64,000 bases of DNA from Sthenelais limicola (taxonomy: Eukaryota > Annelida > Polychaeta > Phyllodocida > Sigalionidae), in assembly GCA_942159475.1 (NCBI GenBank), contig OW804096.1, positions 130,934,941 to 130,998,940 on the forward strand. Direction: 5' to 3'. The translations under genes were made by a program, and so were the position numbers. Of the stretch, positions 21,991-35,585 are shown piece after piece (the first letter of the stretch is position 1; each line of letters begins with the position of its first letter). Under the pieces are notes generated by a model. That model did not search any database. It was not told where the DNA came from and saw nothing but the letters and a program-made list of their open reading frames with translations.

Positions 21991-24900
21991 CAGAAAACGT
22001 ACTTTAATGGGGTTTCCTCGAAAAATAAATGGTAGCTTATATAACTCTTATGATACCGGTCTATTGGTATCTTGATATAATTCAATCGTTCTTTATATAT
22101 GCTTAGATGGAAATCAGTACGAATGTGGAACTTTCCTCATATTATGTACTGTAGAACCCCAGCCGATCCTGATTGGACCACCTTTCCATGCATGGCTTCA
22201 CACCGAAAGAAACACAGCATGTAAACACCACAACACAGTTTGTGTAACCATGCATCGCATGATTCTCGTTCATATACTCCACAAAGTGGCCATATGTCAG
22301 CTGAAATCACAGACAACTAATAAATATTAAGAGTGGTGTCGGGTGGTGTCCAAGTCGTTCGAACTAAACTTTAACCTGGCGTAGAAGAGTCTATGATCAC
22401 TTCTTGCATTCGCCTCGTCAGTGAACGCATAATATATATTTTTGGTTCTTATTTGAGTACCTTGCACAAGCTTGGAGCCACTGCATTCCGACCTGACCTG
22501 GAAACAAGGATCTGCAGTATTTAACCATCCACACCCAAACACTACGCAGTCCAAATATAGATAGTGGTCGTCACTTGACTGGATCCCTCACTGTCTGTAT
22601 ATTTATACGGAGCCATTGTGTACCTCTATATATGGTCACTGCCCCGGGAATCAGGAGTCAGGACAATCTCTTGCAGAATGCTGACCACGTGTGTAAATGT
22701 AAGTTTTCACTCATCATAGCTTTGTAAAACCGGTCTTTAATAGTTTCTGTTCTGTAGCTAATTTACGTATACCAATTACGTTGATGGTCCTAGGAATGGA
22801 AGGTTTTGGCAGTCAGGGGAGAGTGGTGCGGGTTGGCACCTTTGTTTTCAGTGCTGAAAACATATGAAAGAAATCCATTGTGCAAGTTGTGCTCAATGTA
22901 AAATCATTAGAACCCAAGCATTGTTACACGGATGTAATGGGATCCATTCTTCTTGTGTATTGCAGAATCGACATTTGAGTATCGATCTTTGGGGTGCATA
23001 TGTTTATTTTCTTTCACAAAAACAGCGCTGTTCAAATGGTCGTGTTTTGAATGAAACAATGGATCCCCGTGTTTACAGTGGATAACCAGTAGTGCTACAT
23101 CTTACCAGTAGCAAGACTTCCAGTAAGGGAAAGAATATCCACACTCTATTTATGATAATATTAATTTGGAAGGAATTATCATTGCATCATTTAGAATTGT
23201 ATATGGTCAAAGCTAAGTCTATATAATTATACTACTTCTAAACGAATGACAAGGTTATGAAACGTGCAACTTTCCAAGTATTCCAAAGTTAGTTTTGCAG
23301 GTATATTTTTAGATTTTCAATGGGTATTCTAAGCGACAATCAATGGGCATATTTGGGCATAATGATAACAAAACACACGGGGACAAATTAAACATCGATA
23401 ATTCTACTTAGCCTGTTTTAGTTGCAAGGTCTCTGGAATATTTGTAAGGAAAAGCCCGTTATTTTTACAATAAGAAGGGTAAACTATTTACATATGACAC
23501 TGTAGGCCCGTCACACGACCTATATGATGAAGAGATAGAGCTAGCTTTTATATTTGCTAATGCTGGGCGTTTAGTACAAATATATGCCGAGAGCTTATGA
23601 CTACTGAAAAAATCTTGCTCCATCTGCATGGAACACTGCATGGAAGTACGGGACGACTCCACAGTGTTTAAATATAACACACACTCGTACATGACCATTG
23701 CTAGTCACTGGTTTTAAAGAATGGACTTTCTCTCCCGTTTAGTGACCCTACATTTACTGAACATGGGCATATTGTTTCATATAGGATCAGAGACCTCTTA
23801 CCCCATCCCAGAAGAAGGTGCCTTGGTACAATCCAGGCAATTTGGCATGTTTTATTCTATAGGCATACTCTGGAGATTGTATGCATAACTGAAAAACTAC
23901 ATTGAATCTGGATGTCAACATTTTACTCTGTGATCGCTTCAAACTTCAAAGGAGAAAAGTGCTGATGCACTGACTAAAATTGCTAACGCGTTAGCAAGTT
24001 GCACATGACAGACTAATTTACAGAATAAGTATGATATAAGCATATTTATGTAAGCCAAGGTTATGTGGATGCGTAGATATGATCTCTTTTGCTTTGGGCC
24101 GCTAGGGCCATCATTATTAATGGCCTAGATCCACGTGTTCAATTCACATGTTATATCAAAACGCATATATATGTGTACATACATACATATCATAGAATAT
24201 TTTTGCGGCGTCAATCAACCTGATGTTTATTCGAACAACTGCATGAACATGTTAATTCAAGTCTAGGAATACGAAGGATTCTATCATAAATCATAAATCC
24301 CATGTTATATCTATAACGTATGGGTGAACGTTTCCGTTATATCGATTTTGATTTATGAATATGCTAGAATTAGCTAGAATATGTACATCTTAAATAAAGA
24401 AAATGGGTCACTATAATTTGTAATATAAAACCAAGAACATAATTATGTAGTTCTTGCGGCACTTGGATTATTCGATTAAATCTACAATAAAAGCATGCAT
24501 TTGAAATTGACCTTGTACGAACGTATTATAAACTGCAATATCTTAAAGATGAGCTATAATTTATGCAATTTTCCGGGAAAAAAAATCCGAATAAAGTTGT
24601 TAAATTTTGCGCATTTTGCGCATGATCTAGCATTTCAAATGTGTGTGATTTGATTCACACTAATTTACATGTGTCGGGTTTGGGGATAATGGACAAAGAG
24701 GGAAGTATATTCTTAGTAAATTCCTCTCGGTGCAATTTTCAGAATTGGTGTACCAAGCGTTCTCTTGTATACATTCCTAAAAAGTCCAACCCAAAGTATG
24801 AAGAATAACCAACAGTAAAAAAAAACACCGAATCACCATTAATTTTGCGCCGAGGCATTCTGACATACAACTGCATTCCTTTCTGTTATGCGCTGTGCAA

Positions 24901-26329
24901 TGCTAGATTACTTTCTACCATGAGATCCTGTAATAGCACCTGAGAAATATCAAGAAAATGGAGGCTATCTTTCTATCTTAATGCAAATTCACTGTTCTCG
25001 TGGTACTTTACAGGGGTCATATGCTTTAGTCTGAAGCTCCTCTTATGTTGCTAGAAATGCGGGCGTCGCCCACGTTCTCTTTGAAGATATTGTTGATAAT
25101 CCCCATATGTGATAGGCTCAGGCCATTTGCATCGTGATAGATGAAGGAAATCCAAAATCTAATATCAAAGCTGCACTCCCAGTTAACATCGGTCAAAAAC
25201 GAAATACTTTCTAATTGTGTACCGTTCTTTTCCAATCCTTCCATCTAAGTGACATTTGACCAAAACATTCGGGGATTTAGGAAAGTCCAGATGTATATTT
25301 GGGAGACCTGCCGAAAAATCGACTTCAAATTCTTGAATAAACATATATAACAGAAGCAGAATTAAATAATCATTTTTCAGGGGCGGAGTATTAAGAATTT
25401 AGTCCTATAAATCATAATATGAGTAAATTTGGTAAGGTCTTTAGGTTGTAATAGCTGAGACTACAGCTTTAACTATCATTACCAATAGTAATATTCATGG
25501 TTTCAGCATTTAACATTTTAGTATCGCCCCAGGAAATGAGCAGGGGTTATCCATGTGGCCGCTAAAGCAATTCATGCACAGTACTAATCCTTCGCCATTC
25601 CTTTCCTTTAACATGCATGCAATCATATACTTGAGCTATGGTCACATCTACCTAATGGCAATCGAATCGATCATGCAAATCTGCTCTATATTTTCTTCAA
25701 AATCCATATGACTCCATGTCACCTGGACAATTAACATCGTCCATACCATAAATCTACACCCAGTCTGGTTTTAGGTCCACATATGGTACTTAAAGTCGCG
25801 AAGTTCATTATTATTTCGCTTGAAGCATGAAATAACATTGAAGGGAATGGGGAAATCATGTTGGAAGCTTAAGTCGCTTTAGCATCATTCGATCGCCTAG
25901 CAAGTTTTAATGGACTGAGTGTAGGCATCGCTGTCAGCATGGCGTAATCGACCATATATATTATACATCATGGCTTTATCTATAAAAATATGAATATACT
26001 GATGCCATGGCCGGGGCTTCTTTTGCTCATAATCCTGACCGTTATTCAAATAACGTTTATCCTTTGTCCGACAATTACCAATTGCAAGATTATAGGTGGC
26101 ACCATTTAAATATTTCGGTTATATATTATCTTTTATATAATTGAAGTAAACACCCAGTAGAGCTATATAGATGGGCTACATCTGAATTTTGCACGCCCTT
26201 CGTTTGCTACAACCTCAATTAATTTAATTACGAGTTGTTACCTAGATTTGAACTTTTTTATATACCTTGTCACAGGTACGTATTATATTGTCATATAATT
26301 ATAGCGATAACATTTTTTCCTCTCTTCAG
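21991..26329. other. Upstream intergenic region of the SLCO gene
   Basis: No coding exon recognised. A candidate first exon and donor is noted at 22594-22698. An unrecognised open frame on the minus strand (25026-25244, 72 residues) has no domain or clear splice context. Confidence 0.45.
22594..22698 (+). promoter_or_regulatory. Candidate 5' non-coding exon with donor site
   Basis: A TATA-like stretch (TATATTTATAC near 22597) precedes a short run ending at the consensus donor AAT|GTAAGT (22699). It could join to the acceptor at 26329, which lies just before the SLCO start. The joined leader would carry a short upstream frame starting at 22678 and ending at the TAG at 26351-26353. This is a weak prediction based on splice signals only. 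Confidence 0.2.
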
Positions 26330-26359
26330 GGCACGCATAGGTTCTGGATGTAGTAGAAG
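26330..26359 (+). other. 5' UTR segment of the SLCO gene
   Basis: A strong acceptor (pyrimidine run ending TCTCTTCAG at 26329) lies 30 bases before the start codon. In-frame TAG codons directly precede the ATG, so translation cannot begin further upstream. At least one non-coding exon therefore probably lies 5' of here. Confidence 0.55.
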
Positions 26360-26548
26360 ATGACGTCATTTAATCACGTGTCTTCAGAAGGAGAGTCAAA
26401 TTCCAAAGATGTCGCGGAGGCTCAGGTGGAGCAAAATGTGGCGCCGGAAACGGAAGAAAGTTTAAACCAAACGCCAGGCGGAAAGGATTGTCAAGACAAG
26501 GTTGACAACCAGTGTGGTTGTGGACCCTGTCATCCTAAATGTCTACAG
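26360..26548 (+). CDS. SLCO-like exon 1 (residues 1-63)
   Basis: Starts at the ATG and ends CAG|GTGAGT in phase 0. It encodes the acidic, hydrophilic N-terminal cytoplasmic tail, ending in the Cys-rich CGCGPCHPKCLQ that precedes the first membrane segment in OATPs. The frame stays open into the intron, but the splice signal and family alignment place the end here. Confidence 0.88.
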
Positions 26549-29500
26549 GTGAGTCGAAATCTTACCTGTGGATATAATTTTAAACTTAATTTGCATTTTC
26601 TTATCTACTGTCAACGAGACTACAGGAAAGTCTCCTTCCACTCTCGTTGCTACTGTAAAGAAAGTTTTTTTTACGGTTTGGGAAAGCTTTTGCATTGCCC
26701 GTTTATTTCTGAACCATACCAACACCATAGATTTAAATTTCGTCAAACAGTACTAACAGGCTTTACCGTACACTGGGTATTTTCTACTACATATACTGAG
26801 CTTGTCCCTATATTTTTTATCTTTATCTCTTAAGTCTGCATTAACCTTTTTAATACTAGAATAACACAAATAAAACGGTAGATTTGAGTACCTGAGCGCT
26901 AAGTAATTAATTGATTAAATGAGTGATTGATTGGTTAATAAATTAATGAATTTGATTTTGATGTGGGCGTCAAAAGATAAAATATTTGAGTAATTTTATC
27001 ATCAACTATTCTATGAATAAATAGATTCATCGGTAAAAGTTCGAAGCATATAGGGGTCTCAGTGGGATAGAGCATTGAAATCTCTTCCATGTATTTTGAA
27101 AATTAAAGTCCGTTTTTTTGAAGCAGTTATAAGGTGTTAACATATTCTAATGGACTCTACAGCAGGAAGTTGGATTCTCAAGTGAAACTTTGCCAACTGA
27201 CACTTTGAGAATCAGGTGTGTTAACCAATACCGTGTTTTATTCTATATATCTAATGGTTTCCCACATTGTCGACTCGGGTGACGGAGACACTGGCTCAGC
27301 TGCCAGTCTCAAAATATTATCCTCATCATCATCCTAACATACGAATTCGCAATTGAAAGTAAATATCTGAATTTTCAGAAGTATGTTTTGACATGTTTCC
27401 CCACAAAATATCAACATTTTAATTAGGTAATATGGCCGGCAAGGATTCTTTATTTTCTTCACCAGATGTGTAATGAACTGTGGAAATAATTATCTGCACC
27501 TGCCGTCGCCAACTTTACTGATAATTATACATAATGTAAAATGGCATTATAGATAAATTTATAATTAGTAAAGTTATACGGGTAAATGTTGATGGTAAAC
27601 ATGTTTAATAATTATGATAACATAGTTTGTATAATATTTATTTGACTCCTGAGACAATCACAGTTATTGTGAAGTGGAATCAACAACCAATTTAATCACA
27701 GGAATTGGAATTATTATATTAATACTTACATACATTCTACGCTTCATATAGCACCGATCTGCCATCTCTATATGGACAGTTGTCGTTTGGTTAAGTACCA
27801 ATCGATCGCGTCCAATTCTAATAGTAAATCATTTACAACTTTTTTTAGTCGTACGATTTAGCCTATTACGACAAATCGGGGCTGATTTCGTAGGGTTTTG
27901 TTGTGTCTGTTCAGTCGCCGGTTGATTTCAGCCACGATTTCATTCATACAAATATATTCATTCAGTTTAAAGAAATGTGATTGATATTTTCATCATAAAG
28001 TATGAATATATGGGGGATTTGACATAACATTATTCTCAGCTATTCTGGCCTAAATCTTGTAAATTTCTTTTTAGTATTTAAAAAAAAAGAAAATTCAATG
28101 TGAAAGAAAATTAATTCATCATCGCAAATTCCAATATAGACCAACTAGAACACCCATCTCAAAGCCTTTTTGTGGAGGAGTTCTCTCAAAAGTGATGGCA
28201 TGATGAAGATAGATAAAATTAAAAAATTAAAGGAGATATTTAATAGAAAGATGTACTGGGACAAATTTAACAATGAATGACCACGGACTCGGATATAATG
28301 AAATTATGCTTGCTTTTAATACCGTATTTATCCAAGCGGTTGATTAATAATGAAAGTAAGGATAAACGGATAAGAATAAAAGGATAAGGATAGAATAATC
28401 GTTTACGACATTAAAGCCTGTACCGGTAAACATGATTATAGTTCAGTGAATATATAATGCTTATATTGCACTGTAAGAATGTCGGGAATATAGAGTTAAA
28501 TGAATTTATTATATCTATGTAACATATTGTATTGAAAGGTGATTTATGAAAGGCAACGCATAAAAATGTCAAAAGTTTTGATGATCTAATTTCTGCTTAT
28601 TTCATTCAATTTATTTGTGTAAATTCAAGTACAAATAAATTGAGTGAAATAAGCAAAAAGGCTTAGTAATGACAGTCAAGACGAAACCATAGAACTATGT
28701 AAAATAGGTTTTGTTACAATTAAGTTTGTGAGTTAGTATAATAAGATTACCATAGTGTCGTCATGTACGAGGCGAACATTGTCTACCGAGGGATGATTCT
28801 AGGTAAAATTACTAAAGAATTCATATCTGGGGCTATTTTCGACACTATGCTAGAACAGCCTCGATTATACTCGTCACCCCGGGAGCGGCACGTATTGTCG
28901 TTATACGTGCGCTCACGGCCTAATCATGGAATGCAATAGTAGATGTGAAGAATATGTAGTATTAGGCGGAGAGAAAAGAAAATTTAAACTTGAGTGTTTC
29001 GGTGTAAATATCAGAAGTGAAGAATGTGTAGAATTTGACGAATAGAACAGAAAAATGAAACGTGAGTGTTTAATAACGAACATCAACTTGAAGGAAATAA
29101 AGAATGTAAATCAAACAGTAATACCCTGGGACAAACTAGAAGAACTGTGTTTGCACAGAAGGTGATATTGGAATGTCCTTTTTCCAACAAATGTAACTGA
29201 TGATAATAGAAATAAAACTATTACAATAATACAATGTAATCCTCCATGTGTTACATCATGTTACGCAATAATGACGTAACAATGGGTAACCACATTATGA
29301 CCAATAACTATCATTAATTACTATCATTATATTTATTATCCTAATTAAGTAATATGTCCATAACCCATAAGGTACCAATACCCAGGACTTTGTTGCAGTA
29401 AGTACGGTAGCATGGGAAGGCTCAGGTAGCACCTTCATCTAATTATATATTCCTCCAATCAGCAATAGCCACATGGACCGACCACTCACCTGTACACCAA

Positions 29501-32500
29501 CTTTACAATAAAAATTATTCTAGATCTTAGGATTACAGCCTTAGGAGTTCTTTTATATTCTTCTTATTTTCCTATAACTATTCCATATACAATATAGACG
29601 AACCTTCATGTCACATGCATGCTGGAGTGATTCCGCCCACCCAAGCTTAGACCCTTACCACTCGTCATCTGTCAGATGATCATGCATTTACATTACGTCA
29701 ACATAGGTTCTGGTTTCGATGCGTCTTGTTCATATTTGCTCAGACAAGGGATAAACACTTTTTTACTCATACCAGTATTCATGCCTTTTACATGCAAGGT
29801 AACCCCTGCTGATGCGGCTATATTGCAATGCAATGTGCCGAATATTCTATTTTAGTTTTATTATTATATTATTTTTACTAGGAGGGAATATATAATGATG
29901 GCCTTTGCCATCATGTTCCACGGGGATCAGGTTAGAGTTCCTGTTTTTCACCCCGTTCCCGGCCTATAAATGAAAAATTATACAGAGCAACACATATGTT
30001 TTAATTGAGGTGGGATGAAAAGAGATGTGAGTTGAGATGCGTTTGTTAGCATGTATTTTGGTGATATGTAATAACAAATTGGATATATAATATATATATT
30101 CAGTTGAATTACGTGGTTTAAATACCAAAGTATTAAGATGTGTTCCTATATGGTTACTAACAATGAAACAATAGCATTCTCTCTATATATGAGTTGTTAT
30201 GTTATCAGCGGTAGCGTTTTACCACCAACATTCTGCCAATCCCTTAGGGTATTACTATTTTCAGTTGTTTTAAAACGTCCAATACATGTACCGCCATATC
30301 AGTGGTCAAAAGCTGCCAATTAGAGTTTGTAGAACAAGATTTATTCTCATCATATTGTGCTAAGGTACCTCAAATCATTTAACTTTATAAAACATTTCCT
30401 CTCAGGTATTCATGAATGTAGTAAGGCCCCCCCCCAATTCATTTTGAATTATAAAGCATTTCTTCTCAAGTATTCCTAGATACAGCAGATATTATAGTGT
30501 CATAGACAATGTTCTATCACCCAAACCCAGACATGTCGATGGCATTAAGTCTATTAATCTATAGATGTATCAATACATAAATCATTGACAGACAAATGTA
30601 CCCAAGTGGAGAATACAATATCTTCCACCCTGAAAGCTTCCCCCAATACAATGCTGAACCCAAATTAGTTGAGGTCCTCCTGGTGGCACTTTCAAGAAGA
30701 GTCGATAACTAGCTGTTCAAATACTGGTATTGGCAGCCAACCCTCAGTATTGCGTCACCCCATGTGTATTATCCACGTGCTAGTTTACTATCATTATCTA
30801 ATGTTTTCGTAGGGAAGTTCATTGTATATTAATTATAATAACGTTGGGATAAATAGCCCTATGATGTGACGCACATACATAGTATTTCTTTTAGATAATC
30901 AACCCCATGACCCATGTGCAACGCAGTCCTTCTTTTTATGTGATATACCAATAGATTATACCAATTTTGGGTGGCTCAACCAATAAAATGGTTTATATAT
31001 ATGATTCCACCAAATAATATTTTGTGACTATATCACATCGTTCTAAGTTATGTTTTTAAACCACATGTTTGCTTTATGATACTTTTGTAGGTGTGTGCTA
31101 TTCCGAGCTGCTTTCTATTCTTCATGTGTGTTCTGGTCTTCACTCAGTCATTTCTCGTCTCCGGATACTCAAGTAGTATACTTACAACTATCGAAAAAAG
31201 GTAGGATTTATTGAGCTTCAATGTGATTATGCATATTTGTTTGCGCTAGATACAAAATATGTAACAGAAGGTGCTAATTCAATATAAATTATTATTAAAT
31301 GAATTATTATTATAGTTTGGGTTTTCGTTACACCTGCGGAATCTCTAGGATAGGACTGAAATTACAAACTATTTGTTCATAAAAAATAAAATTAGTGTCG
31401 GGGCATCTCTCTCCACATTTTAACCTTGCACCAATTTCCTCCATTTCTTTACAGATATAACTTATGGAGTAGCGAGCTAGGTTTCATCATAAGTAGTTAT
31501 GACATAACGGCTGTGATAGCAGGAATATTCGTCAGCTATTTCGGAGATGCTCACAATAGGGCCCGATGGCTCAGTCGAGGTGCTCTCCTTATAGCTGTCG
31601 GATCCATAGGGTTTTCTCTACCCCACTTTATTGGGGATAAATATGAAGTACCTAACTTGGAAAATATAACCAACGGAGGGCTTAGTTTATGCAATATTAC
31701 TAAGGTGAGTGAGAACGGATTTCCCAACATTATTACTACCTGTACTCTTGATTTATGATGATATATGAGTCTAGGCTCACAGCCCCGCAGATCAAATAAT
31801 AATGACATGGCAATGATTAGACGCCTACTGCAGTAATGGCTTTCCTGGCCCTGGAGCAGGCTTCCTAATGGAATTCTAATTACATTTTGCGGTTTGTAGC
31901 CAGATGCTCTGGGCTCTTTCAACTCTAAGCCTAGGCGGTATAATAGAATTCTATATTGGAGAACTCGATTGTTTCGGGCCTAGGCTCTTAGCCGACGGAT
32001 TCCCTCAAAACTGAGGGAAAACCTCTCGCTCATAACCGTAAATTCCCATTAAAATCCCGTTAGGAGGATGGTGGTTGGCCTACTCCGGCTGGGAAAACCA
32101 TTTGCGCAGTAAGCGTCCAATCAGTGACACAGATCTTATCTGCTCTGAGGTATATAGAGGCTTTGAAACTTCAAAGTCTGTTTCTGTTTAATCTATTGTT
32201 TCCAAAGAGGTGCTATTTGTACATGTAAACATGCATCTTCCTGATATAATTTCAATGTAATGATTTGAAATTAAGAGCTGCAGCTTGAGGATTTTAAGAG
32301 TATTTGTTTTTCTTGCAGGGAGGTACCATAGAAGATTGCAGTAATGAAGCAGAGCGTCTCAAAAACCCTGAGACTTGGGCTTTGGGGGTGTTCATGCTGT
32401 CATTTATGCTCATCGGCATTGGTGCGTCTCCGGTCTACACGCTAGGTCCAACATACCTCTATGATAACCTCAAGACTGGGAGATACCCAGTGTATTCAGG

Positions 32501-35500
32501 TAAAAAATAATACATTCTTAATTAATTATGATATTACAGGTTAACATCATAACCAGATTTCTTTTAGATTTTTTAGTATAGTAGTTCTTATTCATGTAGT
32601 TTTTACAGTTGATCACCTATCAATTGAGTGATTCCAACGTTTCGGATGAACAGTTGTCCTTCAGGGAATTAATTAATTATATTTAATAGTTGAAGGATTG
32701 AGGCAACTCAACTGAAAACGACCATGTTCGTAGTTTTGTAGTCTTTTATTTGGCGACCCTGACGCGTTTCGCCTTTCTTGGGCTTCTTCAGAGGGTAATT
32801 ATATTTAAGGTTAGCAATAAGAAAGAGCAATTTCGGAAGAGCATTTCTCTAGAAGGTTCCGGAAAATTGATAATTCATTATAAGGGAGAAGATGGTATCA
32901 TGGCTAGAGTGAAAAGAAAAGTCCATATATGTACCTATGAGTTTAGACAATCGTGAAAACTTAAAATTAAAGCTAATTTTGCGTGGTTAAATTGTCATAT
33001 CAACTGTCTAAATAATGGGGTTTTGTGCTTAGATCCAGTTATATTGTATAAATACTTCAAAGATGGTGAGAGTTTTTTCCTCTGACCCTGAAGAGATCGG
33101 CTAACAGAATATACCATTTGCGTGAGGAAGGATCGACATATTTTCACTATAGAACAATAGCAGGACCATCCATTAGCAGGACAATGGCAGCGTAGCATGC
33201 AATTGCCTTTTTCCTCACCCCGTATAGAATGAACTCAATTTATATCCTTGCTGAATTACAATCGTGATTATAATCAAATTGGCATTGCCCAAAGATTAAA
33301 ACCAAATCTATATATCTATTGCGTATAGTATACTTATATTTAAGGTGTGGATTAGCTAAGACAAATAATATATTCGATGCAAATGTTCTCCTAGCCACTC
33401 ATAACACAATCGATTGGCCTTTGGAGTCTAGAAGTATTTCTCACGCAATTCTTAAGTAGTTGATTTTTATCGTCTAGCTCAAGTAGGCAGGGCTTCTTAA
33501 TTATGTAAATCTCTCCATTGGCAACCAAGAATTATCAATAAAAGGATGTCAATATAAACCCCTCCATAAGGTATGAGGAAATCATTTCATTGCAGTTCTT
33601 AGAATCCAAACAAGAACATACCCTTGAGAACATTTTGTAGTATAATATTAACAAAAAATATGAACAGGTCAGTGCGTCGGGCCTTGTATATATAATAGGC
33701 ATTATTCAAATAAGACTAAATAAAATCGGAGGCGCCCTTTAAGCAGTAGCTAGACTCCCTCTCCCCCCCCCCCCCCCCACACACACACATCCATCCTGCA
33801 ATTCAGATATAATTATATGAGATAGATGCATGTTTCCATGGAATATCTCATTCATACAGGTAATGGGATTTATGAATTACAGGTATAATGTACTCGATGG
33901 GAGCACTCGGTCCGGCGGCAGGTTTCCTAGTGGGCGCTTCTCTCCTTCAAATTTACGTTCACCCTGGAGAGGAACCTCAGGGTTTGACTCCCTCCAGTAC
34001 AACTTGGATCGGAGCCTGGTGGATGGGTGAGTGCATTTCAAAGTGTAAACAGTTTCAGCATTTGTCACCACTATGATTTGTTTGTGCAGTCTCAACTTCA
34101 TCTAATTTCTTTTGATTTCCTTCCTCTTATCATAGCAAAAAGTGGACAATATTTCGCGCCTAGATTATATCCTTGCATACTATACGGCATTTACTGCGAT
34201 GTGGCTCATATGCCTAGACCTAGACTGAAGCCTACATTTGGTTACTATTTGGGTCAGATTTTCAGAAAATGCACAATTGGCAGCTGTACACATTTAGGAA
34301 ATTTCTGCTAAATTAGGCTGCAATTTGATCAGTACTAGGTAAATTCGAGTATATTGATTGCAATGCATTAATTCTAGCAATCTGTTTGGTTAGGTTGAAC
34401 TGTGTTTTGGACTTCATTTTCGTCTGAAATTTGGGTTATTTGAGAAGATTGGCAAAGCTGAATTATTGTACATTTTCTGGAAATCTGACCCATTTACAGA
34501 CGCAGCTGTTCTATAATTTTGTGTTTTCGTGTTCTCCACCAGGCTTCCTGATCATCGCGGTGATGGCACTGACCATCTCGTTTCCCCTCACATTTTTCCC
34601 CAAGGAGCTTCCAGGAATCAACCTTGGAGGTGGCGAGGAGCGGCCAACCTTCGCCAGCTTCGGCAGCAGAATCAAAGGTAGATATTTAGATAAAGATTAA
34701 TAAAGAAAATAATTAATCATTAATGATGACATATGATGTCAGAAATTCAGATTTGAAGAGAGCGGATGCAGCTAGTAACTGAGATATATGATTTGAATTT
34801 GTCGCAATATTTGTTTCATCACTGTTATATAACAGTTTTTTCTTGGGACAAATTAATTTCCAACTACTCCAATCCAGATACTTTAGGATTATAATGATCT
34901 TGATTAATTGAACCATAGCTCTGAAATCCAAAGATTATTCATGAAACTATAATACTGTAAACGTATTAATGTTTGCGCAGTATTTATTTTCGCTATTTTA
35001 CTATTTTACTATTATTATTTTTAGCGCACCCACCTTTGTGCGCGAAAATAAATCCTCCGAGAAAGGTATAATTATTGCATATACAAAGTGTGAGACTTCC
35101 TTGCTGCGCGAATATAAATCCGCGCGAAAAGGTGTCAAATACTTAGTGCGCGAAAATTTATCTGCGGGAAAATAAATACGTTTACAGTATAAGTCGGTAT
35201 TTGATGGTGTTGTGGTATTTTACCGTTTGATGTTGCTTCATTGAGGATAATTGATTTGTTTTTCACTTCAGACTTCCCGCGTTATTTACGTAAGTTATTG
35301 CGGAATATGTCTTGGCTGACCGTGACGCTAGTAATCGTGGTGGAACAGTCCATAGGCACAGGGTTCAACAGATTCATCGCCAAATACATAGAGCTGGCGT
35401 TCAACCTGCCCCCAACCACCGCCAACATCCTCACAGGTACTGGCAATATGAACACACATTCTTTGAAAGATGTTTATAAATAATAGTCAGATGTTTGCCA

Positions 35501-35549
35501 CCAACTTCATTCCTTCTCCCACTGTCTATTCTTATTCCTGAGTTCCTGC

Positions 35550-35585
<36 letters not shown>

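Noticed and set aside
22327..22554. 75-residue Cys-containing minus-strand frame upstream of the SLCO gene
   Set aside because: No domain, no signal peptide and no splice support.
25026..25244. 72-residue minus-strand frame with protein-like composition
   Set aside because: No recognised family and no clear acceptor or donor at its ends. Without a search or transcript evidence it cannot be called an exon.
26361..26380. CRE (TGACGTCA) and E-box (CACGTG) words at the SLCO start codon
   Set aside because: They lie in coding sequence right at the ATG, downstream of a splice acceptor, so a promoter role is unlikely and chance is adequate.
26549..26833. Extension of the first SLCO frame past residue 63
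   Set aside because: CAG|GTGAGT is a strong donor, the joined exon 2 gives the expected first membrane segment, and the extension has no similarity to OATPs.
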